Below, piece after piece: positions 35,970-44,963 of a DNA stretch of 64,000 nucleotides. The stretch comes from an uncultured Kordiimonas sp. (GTDB lineage Bacteria > Pseudomonadota > Alphaproteobacteria > Sphingomonadales > Kordiimonadaceae): contig CANMRM010000001.1 of assembly GCA_947500295.1 (NCBI GenBank), forward strand, positions 620,001 to 684,000, written 5' to 3'. The notes under the pieces are model-generated. The model made no database searches, was not told the origin of the DNA, and saw only the letters and a list, made by a program, of their open reading frames with translations. The first letter of the stretch is position 1; each line of letters begins with the position of its first letter. Position numbers and translations under genes: made by a program.

Positions 35970-38234
35970 CTAAAACAATTGCCCGATATAGAGGAAGGCC
36001 GCCGCCTCGCCCTGGCTGCCGATGCCGCCGCCCAGATAAATCGGCCCAACAAGCGTATCCGCGCCAACAAACAGACTGCTGCTCCACTTCAGGTCGTTGA
36101 TGCTGATATCGCTGGCGTCATTCCAGACATTGCCAGCCTCGAGCATGGCGCCGACATACAGGGGCGTGCGCGCCAGATAGCCAAGCCCGCCGCCCACGCG
36201 CCTGTAATAAATCAGGCCGGCGACCCCGCCGTGGTTGCCCGTCAGCTGCCCTGGTGAAAAGGCAGTCAGGTTCAGGAACCCCCCGAGCGGAAACAGGTTG
36301 GTCTCATCGGGGGTGCCATTGAAGGCGGTGCCGGCGTTAAAGTTCAGCCCCAAGGTGTTGTTGCCCCAGGTGATGGGTTTGTAGACACCAAAGCGCACGC
36401 TGTCCACGTGGCTGTCCCCGCCAAAGAGCGACAGGTCGTTCCTGTATTCTGTCTCGAGCGCGATGCCATTGTGCGGGAAGCGCGGGTTGTCGAGTGTGTC
36501 CACCTCAAACCCGGCTGTGAAAGTGGTCGAGTCGACCTTGAACACCTGATTGCGCGGCACACCGATGCGTCCTCTGATGCGGTTGAAACTGCGCTGTAGG
36601 CCCACTCGCAGCGTGCTCCAGACACCGAAGTTGCGCCCGGCGCCAACCTGAAAGGCAGCGCCCGTTACCCGGGTCTGGCCGAGCAGGGCATCGGTGCCAT
36701 CGTTGGCGGAAATATTCTGATTGAGCTCCGACGCGCCCGCGTTTGCAAACACATAATAGCGGTCAGAGAAATCAAGCGGCTGGTAAAGCTCCGTGAACAG
36801 ACCCAGCTGATCTCCGATCACGGCCTGCGCGACCAGTTCGCCGCCTCTTGAATTGAGCGCAAGCTGGTTGATGCCCGCGGCCAGCCGGAATCCGCTTTCA
36901 CCGTCAAAATTGTCCTGCATTGCAATACCGAACCTGAGCTGTGTGCTGCCGATCTCCTTGCCGCGCGCGTGGATCTCGAGCCCGGTCAGGTCTTCGCCGT
37001 CTTCGCTTTTTTCTTCGACAATGCGGTAGCCCACTTCCTCAAACAGCTGCAGTCCGTGCAGGCGCGTGAGGTCATGGGTTAAATGTTCCAGGTCCAATGG
37101 TTTGCCGGTGGAGTGCGACAGGCGCGTCCTGATGGCGGCGTCCGACAGGTCCGATGTGTTATCGAGCCGTACGAAATCAATCACCGGTCCGTCCGCTTCG
37201 TCGCGGGTCGTGCCGAGCGTGCGCGCGTCAACATGGGCCTGCCATGCAGGCTCCGGCAAGGCAAGAACCGCCAGCTGGCGGGTTTGTTCGCGCGCGGCTT
37301 CCGCGCCCAAGGGGATGGCATCCTCGGCACGGTCAAAATCCACCAGGCCGATGTCGCTGACCTTGGGGCGGATCACAATGTCATCGCCGCGCAAGGTCGC
37401 GAGCTGGGCGTCTGTGTTTTTGTGGGTCAGGATCAGCGAAAGCTGGTTGATCACCCGGGTGAAGGACGTGAGGTCTTCGCGTTTTTTCAGCGGTGTGCTG
37501 ATGTCCACTACAATAACGATGTCCACACCCATAGAGCGCGCCACATCGATGGGCACATTGTTGGCAACACCACCGTCCACCAAAAGCTGGCCGTCGAGCT
37601 CAACAGGCGGAAACAGCGCCGGCACCGCCATGCTGGCAACCATGGCGGACGCCAGATCACCATCGCCGAGCACAACGGCCTCCCCGGTTTCCAGATCGGT
37701 GGCCACAGCACGGAAAGGGATTGCCAGCTTGTCAAAGTCCCGCACGCCGGCAGCCCCGGCGGACAGTTCGCGCAGCAGCAGCCGCAGGTTGTTGGGGTTA
37801 ACGAGGCCTGAGGGCAGCTTCAGCTTGCCTTCCTTGATGCCGACACGAAACCTGATCAGGAAACCGTCATCGTCCTGTTTGCGCCGGAAGGATTTGTCTT
37901 TTCGCGGTGCTTCGCTGGAGAGCGCCTGCTCCCAGTCAAGGGTCTCAAGGATATGGGTCAGTTCGTCGGCGGAATAGCCCGAGGCATAAAGGCCACCCAC
38001 CAGCGCACCAAAGCTGGTGCCTGCGATGGCATCGATGGGGACATGGTTTTCTTCGAGCACTTTCAGCACACCGAGGTGCGCCGCGCCGCGTGCGCCGCCG
38101 CCTGACAGCACAAGACCTATTTTGGGTCGCTCCGTGGGTGGCGGCACCTCTGCGGTGTCGGCTTGTCCGTACACGGTGCTCCCTGCCATCGTCACCAGCA
38201 ACAGCGCGACGGCGATAAGGTTTGACCGGATCAT
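35970..38234 (-). CDS. Patatin-like phospholipase with POTRA and outer-membrane barrel (PlpD-type, T5dSS)
   Basis: A 754-residue protein: signal peptide (LIAVALLLVTMAGSTVYG), patatin domain (~residues 35–315) with oxyanion loop GGGARGAAHLG, nucleophile elbow GTSFG and the DGG dyad motif (LLVDGGVANNVP), a POTRA-like segment (~340–410; LDLEHLTHDLTRLHGLQLFEEVGYR) and a C-terminal Omp85/BamA-like barrel (~430–754) ending in Phe (LYIGQLF). This is the architecture of type Vd autotransporters such as PlpD and FplA, in which the phospholipase is displayed at or released from the surface. It is monocistronic, divergent from lepA. Confidence 0.88.
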   Translation of the reverse strand: MIRSNLIAVALLLVTMAGSTVYGQADTAEVPPPTERPKIGLVLSGGGARGAAHLGVLKVLEENHVPIDAIAGTSFGALVGGLYASGYSADELTHILETLDWEQALSSEAPRKDKSFRRKQDDDGFLIRFRVGIKEGKLKLPSGLVNPNNLRLLLRELSAGAAGVRDFDKLAIPFRAVATDLETGEAVVLGDGDLASAMVASMAVPALFPPVELDGQLLVDGGVANNVPIDVARSMGVDIVIVVDISTPLKKREDLTSFTRVINQLSLILTHKNTDAQLATLRGDDIVIRPKVSDIGLVDFDRAEDAIPLGAEAAREQTRQLAVLALPEPAWQAHVDARTLGTTRDEADGPVIDFVRLDNTSDLSDAAIRTRLSHSTGKPLDLEHLTHDLTRLHGLQLFEEVGYRIVEEKSEDGEDLTGLEIHARGKEIGSTQLRFGIAMQDNFDGESGFRLAAGINQLALNSRGGELVAQAVIGDQLGLFTELYQPLDFSDRYYVFANAGASELNQNISANDGTDALLGQTRVTGAAFQVGAGRNFGVWSTLRVGLQRSFNRIRGRIGVPRNQVFKVDSTTFTAGFEVDTLDNPRFPHNGIALETEYRNDLSLFGGDSHVDSVRFGVYKPITWGNNTLGLNFNAGTAFNGTPDETNLFPLGGFLNLTAFSPGQLTGNHGGVAGLIYYRRVGGGLGYLARTPLYVGAMLEAGNVWNDASDISINDLKWSSSLFVGADTLVGPIYLGGGIGSQGEAAAFLYIGQLF

Positions 38235-38387
38235 GATAATTCCCCAATTGCCTGATCAGTGGGGACAGTTAAATCACGCCTGTTTGGCGGCGTCTAGCGC
38301 GGGCTTTGGTGGGCGCGCGGCAACGGGCATCGCGGCCCGGTGAACCTACCTCTTGCCCACCCGCTCAAATGCCTGTAAACAGCCGCG

Positions 38388-40190
38388 ATGACTGACCAGA
38401 CACATATCCGCAATTTCTCGATCATTGCCCACATCGACCACGGCAAGTCCACGCTTGCAGACCGCATGATCCAGACCACTGGCGCGCTCTCCGATCGGGA
38501 GATGCAGGAGCAGGTGCTCGACAACATGGATATCGAGCGCGAGCGCGGTATCACCATCAAGGCACAGACCGTCCGGCTTGAGTATAAAGCCAAAGACGGC
38601 GAGAAGTATGTGCTGAACCTCATGGACACGCCGGGCCACGTGGACTTCGCCTATGAAGTCAGCCGGTGTCTCAGCGCCTGCGAAGGGTCGCTCCTCATTG
38701 TGGACGCAAGTCAGGGTGTTGAGGCGCAGACGCTCGCCAATGTGTATCAGGCGATCGACAACGACCATGAGATCGTGCCGGTCCTCAACAAGATCGACCT
38801 GCCCGCCGCAGAGCCGGAACGCGTGCGCACCCAGATCGAGGATGTGATTGGCATTGACGCCTCAGACGCCATTGAATGCTCAGCCAAGTCAGGCATCGGC
38901 ATTCAGGATGTTCTTGAGGCGGTGGTGACAAAACTGCCGCCGCCTGAGGGCGACCCAAATGCGCCGCTGAAGGCACTTTTGGTCGACAGCTGGTATGATG
39001 CCTATCTGGGCGTGATGGTTCTGGTGCGGGTGATCGACGGCACCCTGAAGAAGGGCCAGCAGATCAAAATGATGGCCGCTGACAGCGAACATCAGGTGGA
39101 GCGCGTGGGTGTGTTTACACCCAAAGGCGTGCAGGTGCCTGCCCTTGGGCCGGGCGAGGTTGGTTTCCTGACCGCCAGTATCAAGGAAGTGGCGGACACA
39201 AACGTTGGTGACACCATCACGGACGCCAAAAAGCCCTGTGCTGAGGCGCTGCCGGGCTTCAAGCCCAGTCAGTCTGTGGTGTTCTGTGGCCTGTTCCCGG
39301 CTGACACATCCGAGTATGAGCAGCTGAAGGAAGCGCTCGCCAAGTTGCGGCTCAATGACGCCAGTTTCGAGTTTGAGACCGAAAGCTCTACGGCGCTTGG
39401 TTTCGGCTTCCGCTGCGGTTTCCTTGGCATGTTGCATCTGGAAATTATCCAGGAACGCATCACCCGCGAGTTTGATATCGAGCTCATCACCACCAGCCCG
39501 AGTGTGATATACAAAATCCACATGACCAACGGCGAGGTGCTTGAGCTGCACAACCCGGCTGACATGCCGGATGTGGTGCGGGTGGACCATATTGAAGAGC
39601 CCTGGATCAACGCCACCATTCTGGTGCCGGACGAGCATTTGGGTACGGTGCTGAAACTGTGCGAAGACAAGCGCGGTATCCAGCAGGATCTGACCTATGT
39701 GGGCGCGCGCGCGATGCTCAAGTACAAGCTGCCGCTCAACGAAGTTGTGTATGATTTTTATGACCGGCTGAAGTCGGTCAGCCGGGGCTACGCCAGCTTT
39801 GACTATGAAATGTCAGGCTATGAGCAGTCTGATCTTGTCAAAATGTCGATCCTCGTAAACGCTGAACCCGTGGATGCGCTATCGATGCTGGTGCACCGCA
39901 CGCAGGCTGACAGCCGGGGCCGGGCGCTGTGTGAACGTCTCAAGGACCTGATCCCGCGCCAGCTCTTCAAAATTCCGATTCAGGCCGCGATTGGCGGTAA
40001 GGTGATCGCCCGTGAAACCATTTCCGCCATGCGTAAGGATGTGACGGCCAAATGTTATGGCGGTGACGTAACGCGGAAGAAAAAGCTTCTCGAGAAGCAG
40101 AAAAAGGGCAAGGCCAAGATGCGCATGTACGGCAAGGTGGAAATTCCACACAGCGCCTTCATCGCCGCCCTGAAGATGCGCGAAAACTAG
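38388..40190 (+). CDS. lepA: Elongation factor 4 (LepA)
   Basis: LepA/EF4 is a translational GTPase that acts on stalled or assembling ribosomes. The 600-residue protein has the G domain ([14 protein letters not shown] near residue 15, [18 protein letters not shown]), domain II, and the LepA-specific C-terminal domain ending [20 protein letters not shown] then [15 protein letters not shown]. Its last 144 bp (40047–40190) are duplicated in a frameshifted copy at 41899–42043. The protein itself looks intact. Confidence 0.97.
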   Translation: MTDQTHIRNFSIIAHIDHGKSTLADRMIQTTGALSDREMQEQVLDNMDIERERGITIKAQTVRLEYKAKDGEKYVLNLMDTPGHVDFAYEVSRCLSACEGSLLIVDASQGVEAQTLANVYQAIDNDHEIVPVLNKIDLPAAEPERVRTQIEDVIGIDASDAIECSAKSGIGIQDVLEAVVTKLPPPEGDPNAPLKALLVDSWYDAYLGVMVLVRVIDGTLKKGQQIKMMAADSEHQVERVGVFTPKGVQVPALGPGEVGFLTASIKEVADTNVGDTITDAKKPCAEALPGFKPSQSVVFCGLFPADTSEYEQLKEALAKLRLNDASFEFETESSTALGFGFRCGFLGMLHLEIIQERITREFDIELITTSPSVIYKIHMTNGEVLELHNPADMPDVVRVDHIEEPWINATILVPDEHLGTVLKLCEDKRGIQQDLTYVGARAMLKYKLPLNEVVYDFYDRLKSVSRGYASFDYEMSGYEQSDLVKMSILVNAEPVDALSMLVHRTQADSRGRALCERLKDLIPRQLFKIPIQAAIGGKVIARETISAMRKDVTAKCYGGDVTRKKKLLEKQKKGKAKMRMYGKVEIPHSAFIAALKMREN

Positions 40191-40230
40191 ACGCGGGAAC
40201 CGGACCTCAATCAGCTTCTGGTTCCCGTGT
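40191..40230. terminator. Possible bidirectional hairpin after lepA
   Basis: ACGCGGGAACC (40191–40201) can pair with GGTTCCCGTGT (40220–40230) with one G·U across an 18-nt loop, overlapping the 3' end of the convergent XRE gene. There is no clear T run, so termination is uncertain. Confidence 0.3.
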
Positions 40231-40644
40231 TACCTTTGCAACGGTTTTGGCAAGATGGCTTGCAAGAGCCGCCCCCCATATAAGGCCGACGACGCCGATG
40301 ATTTCCTGATCGATCGCAAAATACTGCTGGAGGACAAGCAGCCAGGTTATCACACCCATGAAAATGACGGTATGCAGCATGAAACTGCGCCAATCCTTGA
40401 CGGTTTCCTTGAAGCTTGTATCGTCTTGCATCTGAGCTGCCCTGCCAGTCTGGTCTGACGAGAGCTTGTTTTTCAACTCTTCAACGGAAACACCGAACCC
40501 GGCAGCGAGCGCCTTCAGCGTTTCCATGCTGGGCGGATTGCCGTTTTCGATGCGCTGGATAGTTCGCGTGCTGACACCCGAAATTTCTGCCAGCTGGTCC
40601 TGTGACCAGTTATGTTCCAGCCTGACTTTTTTCAGGTCCATCAT
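40207..40644 (-). CDS. XRE-family regulator with C-terminal membrane segments
   Basis: A 145-residue protein with an N-terminal HTH_3 domain (LKKVRLEHNWSQDQLAEISGVSTRTIQRIENG, residues ~3–60) and two hydrophobic helices in the C-terminal half (MLHTVIFMGVITWLLVLQQYF and IIGVVGLIWGAALASHL), similar to 2TM-type XRE proteins. It may be a membrane-tethered regulator. AGGA precedes the ATG. It lies between lepA and the CPBP gene, inside the segment bounded by the two lepA 3' ends. Confidence 0.82.
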   Translation of the reverse strand: MMDLKKVRLEHNWSQDQLAEISGVSTRTIQRIENGNPPSMETLKALAAGFGVSVEELKNKLSSDQTGRAAQMQDDTSFKETVKDWRSFMLHTVIFMGVITWLLVLQQYFAIDQEIIGVVGLIWGAALASHLAKTVAKVTREPEAD

Positions 40645-40731
40645 GTGTCCTCAACAGAATTCGGCAAATCGGAAAAAGCGGCCCGTAGTTCCCCTGACAC
40701 CTTGCCACAGGCCGAGCTGCCAAGTGAAGGT

Positions 40732-41784
40732 TTATGTGCTGGTGGGAGAGGGTATATAACCCCTGTCTCGTCGCCAAGGTTTCAGGAATATGATCAGCGC
40801 AATCACGGTAAGCATCAGCAAGGGTACAAACAGCTCGCTGCCAGCGAACATGCGTACCTGTGTGTTGAAACAGGCATGCAGCAATACACAGAGGAAGATG
40901 GAGCCGCCGCTGGCGTTATAGACAAAGGTCATCAGGAAGGCGATGGGCAGGATGAAGATCATGCGGCCGATGAGCAGCGGGATCAGGTTCGGGTTGCCAT
41001 TAAGGAAATCAAGCGTGATGGGCAGGTGCCATGGCTCCCAAACAAGCGCGATGATGAGCGTGGCGGTAAGCGGGCTGAACCGCTGTTGCAGAATAGGCAG
41101 AAGCACACCGCGCCAGCCGTGTTCCTCGTTCCCGCCGGTGAGCATGGCAACCGTGAACAGCTTCACAGCCATCAGCGGTAACCATGTGGAGGTGGGCAGT
41201 TGCAGATGCTCTGGTTGCTCGTATGGCAGACCGGTGAGGGTGGCAATCAGGTTCGCGCCAAAAAGGATGGTGGGCAGGAACAACAAGAGCGGCACAGCGA
41301 GCAGGAGTGTGCGCCTGTTTGGCACCAGCCCGCGATAGAAGGCTCGGATGGTGGGCGCACTGTTCTGTACGTTTGAGAAGACAAAACCGGAGGTGAACAC
41401 CACCAGCCCCATCAGGCCATAGACATACCAGGGGGAATGGGCCGGGAAGGTGATGTCATCCTTCGGTGCCATCTCGGTGACGCCGAGCAGGTTGACCTGA
41501 AACATGGCAATTGCGGCCACAGCGAACAGCGCGCCCACGGCGAAACCGGTGCCGAACACCGGCTTTAGGGAAAGCGCATTTTCCCGCAACCTGAGGAGTA
41601 TGCTGCCCGCCATCGCCGGGCCGAACACGCCCATGAAGGTTAACGCCATTTTCATGCCCGGCGGCAGGTTTTCGATATGGATCGGGACCCAGAAAGACCA
41701 GGACCAGATATAGGTCATGATGATGAACAGAAGGACTGGGTGGTTTTGTGCCAGTTTCCTCAAGGGGTTTGTGTTTGAAAGCAT
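40732..41784 (-). CDS. CPBP-family intramembrane metalloprotease
   Basis: A 350-residue membrane protein with about eight helices. The CPBP (Abi/CaaX-type) signatures are the GGNEEHGWRGVLLPIL motif (Glu-Glu...Arg, near residues 215–230) and the later His in ALVWEPWHLPITL. Members process membrane or prenylated proteins or act in bacteriocin immunity; the target is unknown. A run of phased GACAG repeats lies 68–115 bp upstream. It runs in the same direction as, and 87 bp before, the XRE gene, so both may be one operon. Confidence 0.85.
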   Translation of the reverse strand: MLSNTNPLRKLAQNHPVLLFIIMTYIWSWSFWVPIHIENLPPGMKMALTFMGVFGPAMAGSILLRLRENALSLKPVFGTGFAVGALFAVAAIAMFQVNLLGVTEMAPKDDITFPAHSPWYVYGLMGLVVFTSGFVFSNVQNSAPTIRAFYRGLVPNRRTLLLAVPLLLFLPTILFGANLIATLTGLPYEQPEHLQLPTSTWLPLMAVKLFTVAMLTGGNEEHGWRGVLLPILQQRFSPLTATLIIALVWEPWHLPITLDFLNGNPNLIPLLIGRMIFILPIAFLMTFVYNASGGSIFLCVLLHACFNTQVRMFAGSELFVPLLMLTVIALIIFLKPWRRDRGYIPSPTST

Positions 41785-41851
41785 TTTTGTTTCCTCGCGT
41801 GTCTTTTATTTTGTTTCGGGCTCGCTAACACGGGCGGGAGTGAAAACACAC

Positions 41852-41899
41852 GACAGGGAAGTGACAGGCACCCGACAGATGGCAGACAGGACCGGACAG
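41852..41899. repeat. Five GACAG direct repeats in helical phase
   Basis: ACAG occurs at 41853, 41864, 41875, 41886 and 41896, each preceded by G, with spacings of 11, 11, 11 and 10 bp. The regular turn-of-helix spacing suggests cooperative binding of a regulator on one DNA face, upstream of the CPBP gene on the minus strand (CTGTC in that orientation). Confidence 0.65.
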
Positions 41900-42043
41900 C
41901 CAAATGTTGTGGCGGCGATGTGACGCGCAAGGAAAAGCTTCTGGAAAAGCAGAAGAAGGGCAAGGCGCAAGCCGCACAGGTATGGCAAGGTGGAAATTCC
42001 ACACAGCGCCTTCATCGCCGCCTGCAAAATGCGCGTGACCTAA
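41899..42043 (+). pseudogene. lepA: Frameshifted copy of the lepA 3' end
   Basis: Codons here read [20 protein letters not shown], matching [20 protein letters not shown] of lepA, then the frame is lost. The first 69 nt differ from lepA at 10 positions, mostly synonymous. After a scrambled ~15-nt middle there is a 39-bp identical block (41984–42022 versus 40131–40169), then small indels before TAA. It is not expressed as LepA and probably marks an integration or duplication junction. Confidence 0.85.
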
Positions 42044-42120
42044 GTAAATCCTACTGTGCTGGAATGCATAGCGCGACGCCCGAGACCTGGACAGCGCGCT
42101 TTTTGTTGATGTATGGGTGG

Positions 42121-42894
42121 CTAGATGTTCATGCCGCCCGAGACTTCGATGCGTTGTGCAGTCACCCAGCGGTTCCCGCCTGTGAGCAGGCTTGCAACCG
42201 CGCCGCCCACATCGTCAGGCAGGCCTGCCCGGCTCATCGCCGTCACGCTGGCGACAAAACCGTTCACATCCATATTGTCACGCACGACGCCACCACCAAA
42301 GTCGGTCTCAATCGCGCCCGGTGCAATGGTGTTGACGCTGATGCCACGCGGACCCAACTCCTGCGCCAGGTAGCGCGTGAAGACTTCAACTGCTCCCTTC
42401 ATCATGGCATACGCGCCGTAGCCCTCCATAGAGAAGCGTGCGAGCCCGGACGACAGGTTCACGATGTGGCCACCATCCTCGATCATGGCAAGCAAGGACT
42501 GTGTCAGGAAAAACGGGCCTTTGACATGCACGCCGTAGAGCGCGTCAAAGTCAGCTTCGCTGGTGTCTGTTATGGCAGCATGTACGCCGAAGCCAGCATT
42601 GTTGGCAAGATAGTCGATGGTGGTACGCCCAAAAGTTTGTTCCAGCACGTCCGCGAGTGCCTTCATGAAATGGGCAAAACTGCCTGTGTCGCTGGTGTCA
42701 AGCTTGAGCGCGGCGGCGCGGCCGCCCTCCGCTTCGATTTCCCTAACCACATCATCGGCAGCGTCCGGGCGGTTAAGGTATGTCAGCACGACGCCGACAT
42801 CTTTGCGTGCCAGGTGCTGAGCGATGGCGCGGCCAAGGCCGCGGCTGCCACCGGTGATGAGGGCAACTTTTTGAGAAGAAAGAGTGTGTGTCAT
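42121..42894 (-). CDS. Short-chain dehydrogenase/reductase
   Basis: A classical SDR of 257 residues: cofactor loop TGGSRGLGRAIAQHL, NNAGFGVHA, catalytic Ser (NLSSG) and YGAYAMMKGAVE (YxxxK), then ISVNTIAPGAIETD. The Arg after the glycine loop suggests NADPH preference. The substrate is unknown. ATG 42894 has GGAGA upstream; earlier in-frame starts are not supported. It is divergent from the AraC regulator gene (169 bp between starts), which is a natural candidate controller. Confidence 0.88.
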   Translation of the reverse strand: MTHTLSSQKVALITGGSRGLGRAIAQHLARKDVGVVLTYLNRPDAADDVVREIEAEGGRAAALKLDTSDTGSFAHFMKALADVLEQTFGRTTIDYLANNAGFGVHAAITDTSEADFDALYGVHVKGPFFLTQSLLAMIEDGGHIVNLSSGLARFSMEGYGAYAMMKGAVEVFTRYLAQELGPRGISVNTIAPGAIETDFGGGVVRDNMDVNGFVASVTAMSRAGLPDDVGGAVASLLTGGNRWVTAQRIEVSGGMNI

Positions 42895-43063
42895 GGGGTG
42901 TCTCCTAGTTGAGAGTGATTGTCTGTTGACCAGAAGGTATGACGCGTGCGGCATGTTTGCCTGCCCGATTGTCCGCATAACATGCCTAATTCTCTAAACA
43001 TGCGTTTTTTTAGTGAAGGTGCCTGCCCCATGTGAGTAGGATGAAGTGGACAAGGGAATGCTT

Positions 43064-43948
43064 ATGTACATTCAGGATATCATCGATCAGATCGCCGCAA
43101 TGGCCTTGGAAAAAGGCGCTTCAGACCTGCCGTTTGACACGGCGGTGCCCGGGCTTTCTTGTCTCCATGTGAAAAAACTGACGGCAATTCAGGCGATCCT
43201 CTATCAACCATCTCTATGCCTGATTCTACAGGGCGCCAAAGAAACACACATGGGAGACCATAGGCAGTTTCTGTCTGCGGGACAGGCCGTGATTGTCAGC
43301 CACATGGTGCCAGTGGTGTCACAGGTAGTGTTGGCCAGCCCTAGTGAACCCTATGTGGCGGTTGTTCTGGAGCTTGATTTGGCGCTTGTGCGCAGCCTGA
43401 TTGACGGAGTCCCGCAAAAGGGGTTGTCAGCTGAGGCTCAGACGGTGAGCGCTGCGCCGGTTGATGCGGCGCTTCTGGACGCCATGGGTCGTCTGTTCCT
43501 GTTGCACAACAAGCCTGAAGAAAGGGCGGTGATGGCTCCTCTGATCAAGAAAGAAATCCACTTTCGTCTCTTGATGGCGGCGCACGGCGGCAGCCTGCGA
43601 GCCCTGCTTGACCGCAGCAGTCATGCCAGCCGGATAGCGAGCGCAATTGAGCGCATCAAGAGGGATTTTGCGCAGACACTTTCTGTCACTAACCTGGCGG
43701 AGGTTGCTGGCATGAGCACATCGTCGTTTCATGTACGTTTCAAAGCGGTCACTGCGAAAACGCCGCTTCAATTTCAGAAAGACATGCGATTGATGGAAGC
43801 GCAGCGGCTACTCAATGCCGGCGGGCACAATGTGTCTGCTGCGGCGTTTGAAGTGGGCTATGAAAGCCCAACCCAGTTCAGTCGGGAATATGCTCGCAAG
43901 TTCGGGGTGTCGCCCAAGGCGGACCGGTTGGCAGTGCCTGCGCCTTAA
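43064..43948 (+). CDS. AraC-family transcriptional regulator
   Basis: A 294-residue regulator with an AraC_N (PF06719-like) N-terminal domain (ILYQPSLCLILQGAKETHMG, then VSHMVPVVSQV) and a C-terminal pair of HTH motifs (LSVTNLAEVAGMSTSSFHVRFKAVT and VSAAAFEVGYESPTQFSREYARKFG). Regulators of this type often control the divergent oxidoreductase gene, here the SDR. In-frame starts at 43046 (GTG) and 43058 are alternatives. It overlaps the 3' end of the convergent LysR gene by 4 bp. Confidence 0.87.
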   Translation: MYIQDIIDQIAAMALEKGASDLPFDTAVPGLSCLHVKKLTAIQAILYQPSLCLILQGAKETHMGDHRQFLSAGQAVIVSHMVPVVSQVVLASPSEPYVAVVLELDLALVRSLIDGVPQKGLSAEAQTVSAAPVDAALLDAMGRLFLLHNKPEERAVMAPLIKKEIHFRLLMAAHGGSLRALLDRSSHASRIASAIERIKRDFAQTLSVTNLAEVAGMSTSSFHVRFKAVTAKTPLQFQKDMRLMEAQRLLNAGGHNVSAAAFEVGYESPTQFSREYARKFGVSPKADRLAVPAP

Positions 43949-44859
43949 CAAACCTCTATTCCTTCGATAGAAGATACAGCTGCTGCCATATGGTCGATAA
44001 ACAGTTTCAGGCGTTTTGGTTGCCATTTTGACGGCAGATAGGCGGCATTGAGCTTGAGTGCCGCGGCACGCCAGTCAGGCAGGAGGTCAACAAGAGTACC
44101 GCTTGCGAGATCTTCTTCGACAAACCAGCGTGGCATGACGGCAAAGCCAAGGCCATTTCGAGCCGCCAGACGTGCGGAGAAGATGTTGTTTGTTGTGAGG
44201 GAGGCTTGAGCCTTTACGGTCGCTCGTTCGCCATCGCGTGCGGTGAGGCCGATGGTGGTGCCTTCAAAAGCCGATAGCGATACGCATGGAATATCGCAAA
44301 CACTTTCCGGTCCTTCAGGAAATTGTTCAGCGAGCAATGACGGAGCAGCGACCAAAAGCCGTTCAATATTACCAATCGGGCGCGCAATCAGGGTGTCGTC
44401 TGTAGGTTTGCCGACGCGAATCCATAAGTCCGCCCCCATTTCCGCAAAGCGGATTTCATCGTCATCCAAAAGCCATGTCAGCGCCACGCCAGGATATTGA
44501 GCTTGAAATGAAACGGCCGCAGTTGCCATTCGAGTCTGGCCCAATGCGACCGGCGCGAAGACTTTCAGCGCACCTTCGACTTTACCCCTGTCGGTTTTGT
44601 GGGTTTCTTCAAACTGATCCCATCCCGCAAGCAGGGTTTTTGCATCCGCCAGACAGGCTTTGCCAGCCGCTGTCAGGCTGAGCGTGTGAGTGGTGCGCCG
44701 AACAAGGTCTGAACCAAGCCGGGCCTCAAGGTCCGCGAGTTGCCGACTGGCGGATGCTTGTGAAAGACCAAGGTCCCGTGCTGCAGCGGAAATCGAACCT
44801 CTTTCTGCAATGCGAGTGAAGGTGGTTAGCAGTGTCAGGCGGTCAAGGCTTTTGCTCAT
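43945..44859 (-). CDS. LysR-family transcriptional regulator
   Basis: A 304-residue LysR regulator with the N-terminal winged HTH (TFTRIAERGSISAAARDLGLSQASASRQLADLEARLG in parts) and a LysR substrate-binding domain (VFAPVALGQTRMATAAVSF, WIRVGKPTDDTLIARPIG). It is divergent from an aldo-keto reductase gene 104 bp away, the usual arrangement for control of that gene. A palindrome overlaps its own start codon. An in-frame start 18 nt upstream is possible. Confidence 0.88.
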   Translation of the reverse strand: MSKSLDRLTLLTTFTRIAERGSISAAARDLGLSQASASRQLADLEARLGSDLVRRTTHTLSLTAAGKACLADAKTLLAGWDQFEETHKTDRGKVEGALKVFAPVALGQTRMATAAVSFQAQYPGVALTWLLDDDEIRFAEMGADLWIRVGKPTDDTLIARPIGNIERLLVAAPSLLAEQFPEGPESVCDIPCVSLSAFEGTTIGLTARDGERATVKAQASLTTNNIFSARLAARNGLGFAVMPRWFVEEDLASGTLVDLLPDWRAAALKLNAAYLPSKWQPKRLKLFIDHMAAAVSSIEGIEVC

Positions 44860-44872
44860 ACGTAATACGTAT
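44858..44872. promoter_or_regulatory. 15-bp inverted repeat overlapping the LysR start codon
   Basis: ATACGTA and TACGTAT are perfect arms around one A; the block covers the ATG of the LysR gene and extends into the divergent promoter region. It fits the T-N11-A symmetry of LysR sites. Confidence 0.5.
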
Positions 44873-44963
44873 AGCAAAAACTCGTGTCAGCCGTCTACCA
44901 AGTATAGGACAATTCGCTCATCTTGGCTTCAACAGACCACCCAACTCAGATGGAGCAAGAAAG

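Larger units (their letters stand above)
41785..42120. other. Intergenic region: CPBP promoter, phased repeats and lepA fragment
   Basis: This 336-bp stretch has no intact gene. It holds the upstream region of the CPBP gene (41785–41851), the GACAG repeats (41852–41899), a degenerate lepA 3' end (41899–42043) and about 75 bp with nothing recognisable. Confidence 0.8.

Noticed and set aside
41920-42912. 330-codon plus-strand frame starting in the lepA fragment
   Set aside because: After the lepA-like residues it runs antisense to the SDR gene; it only arises from the frameshifted fragment joining that shadow frame.
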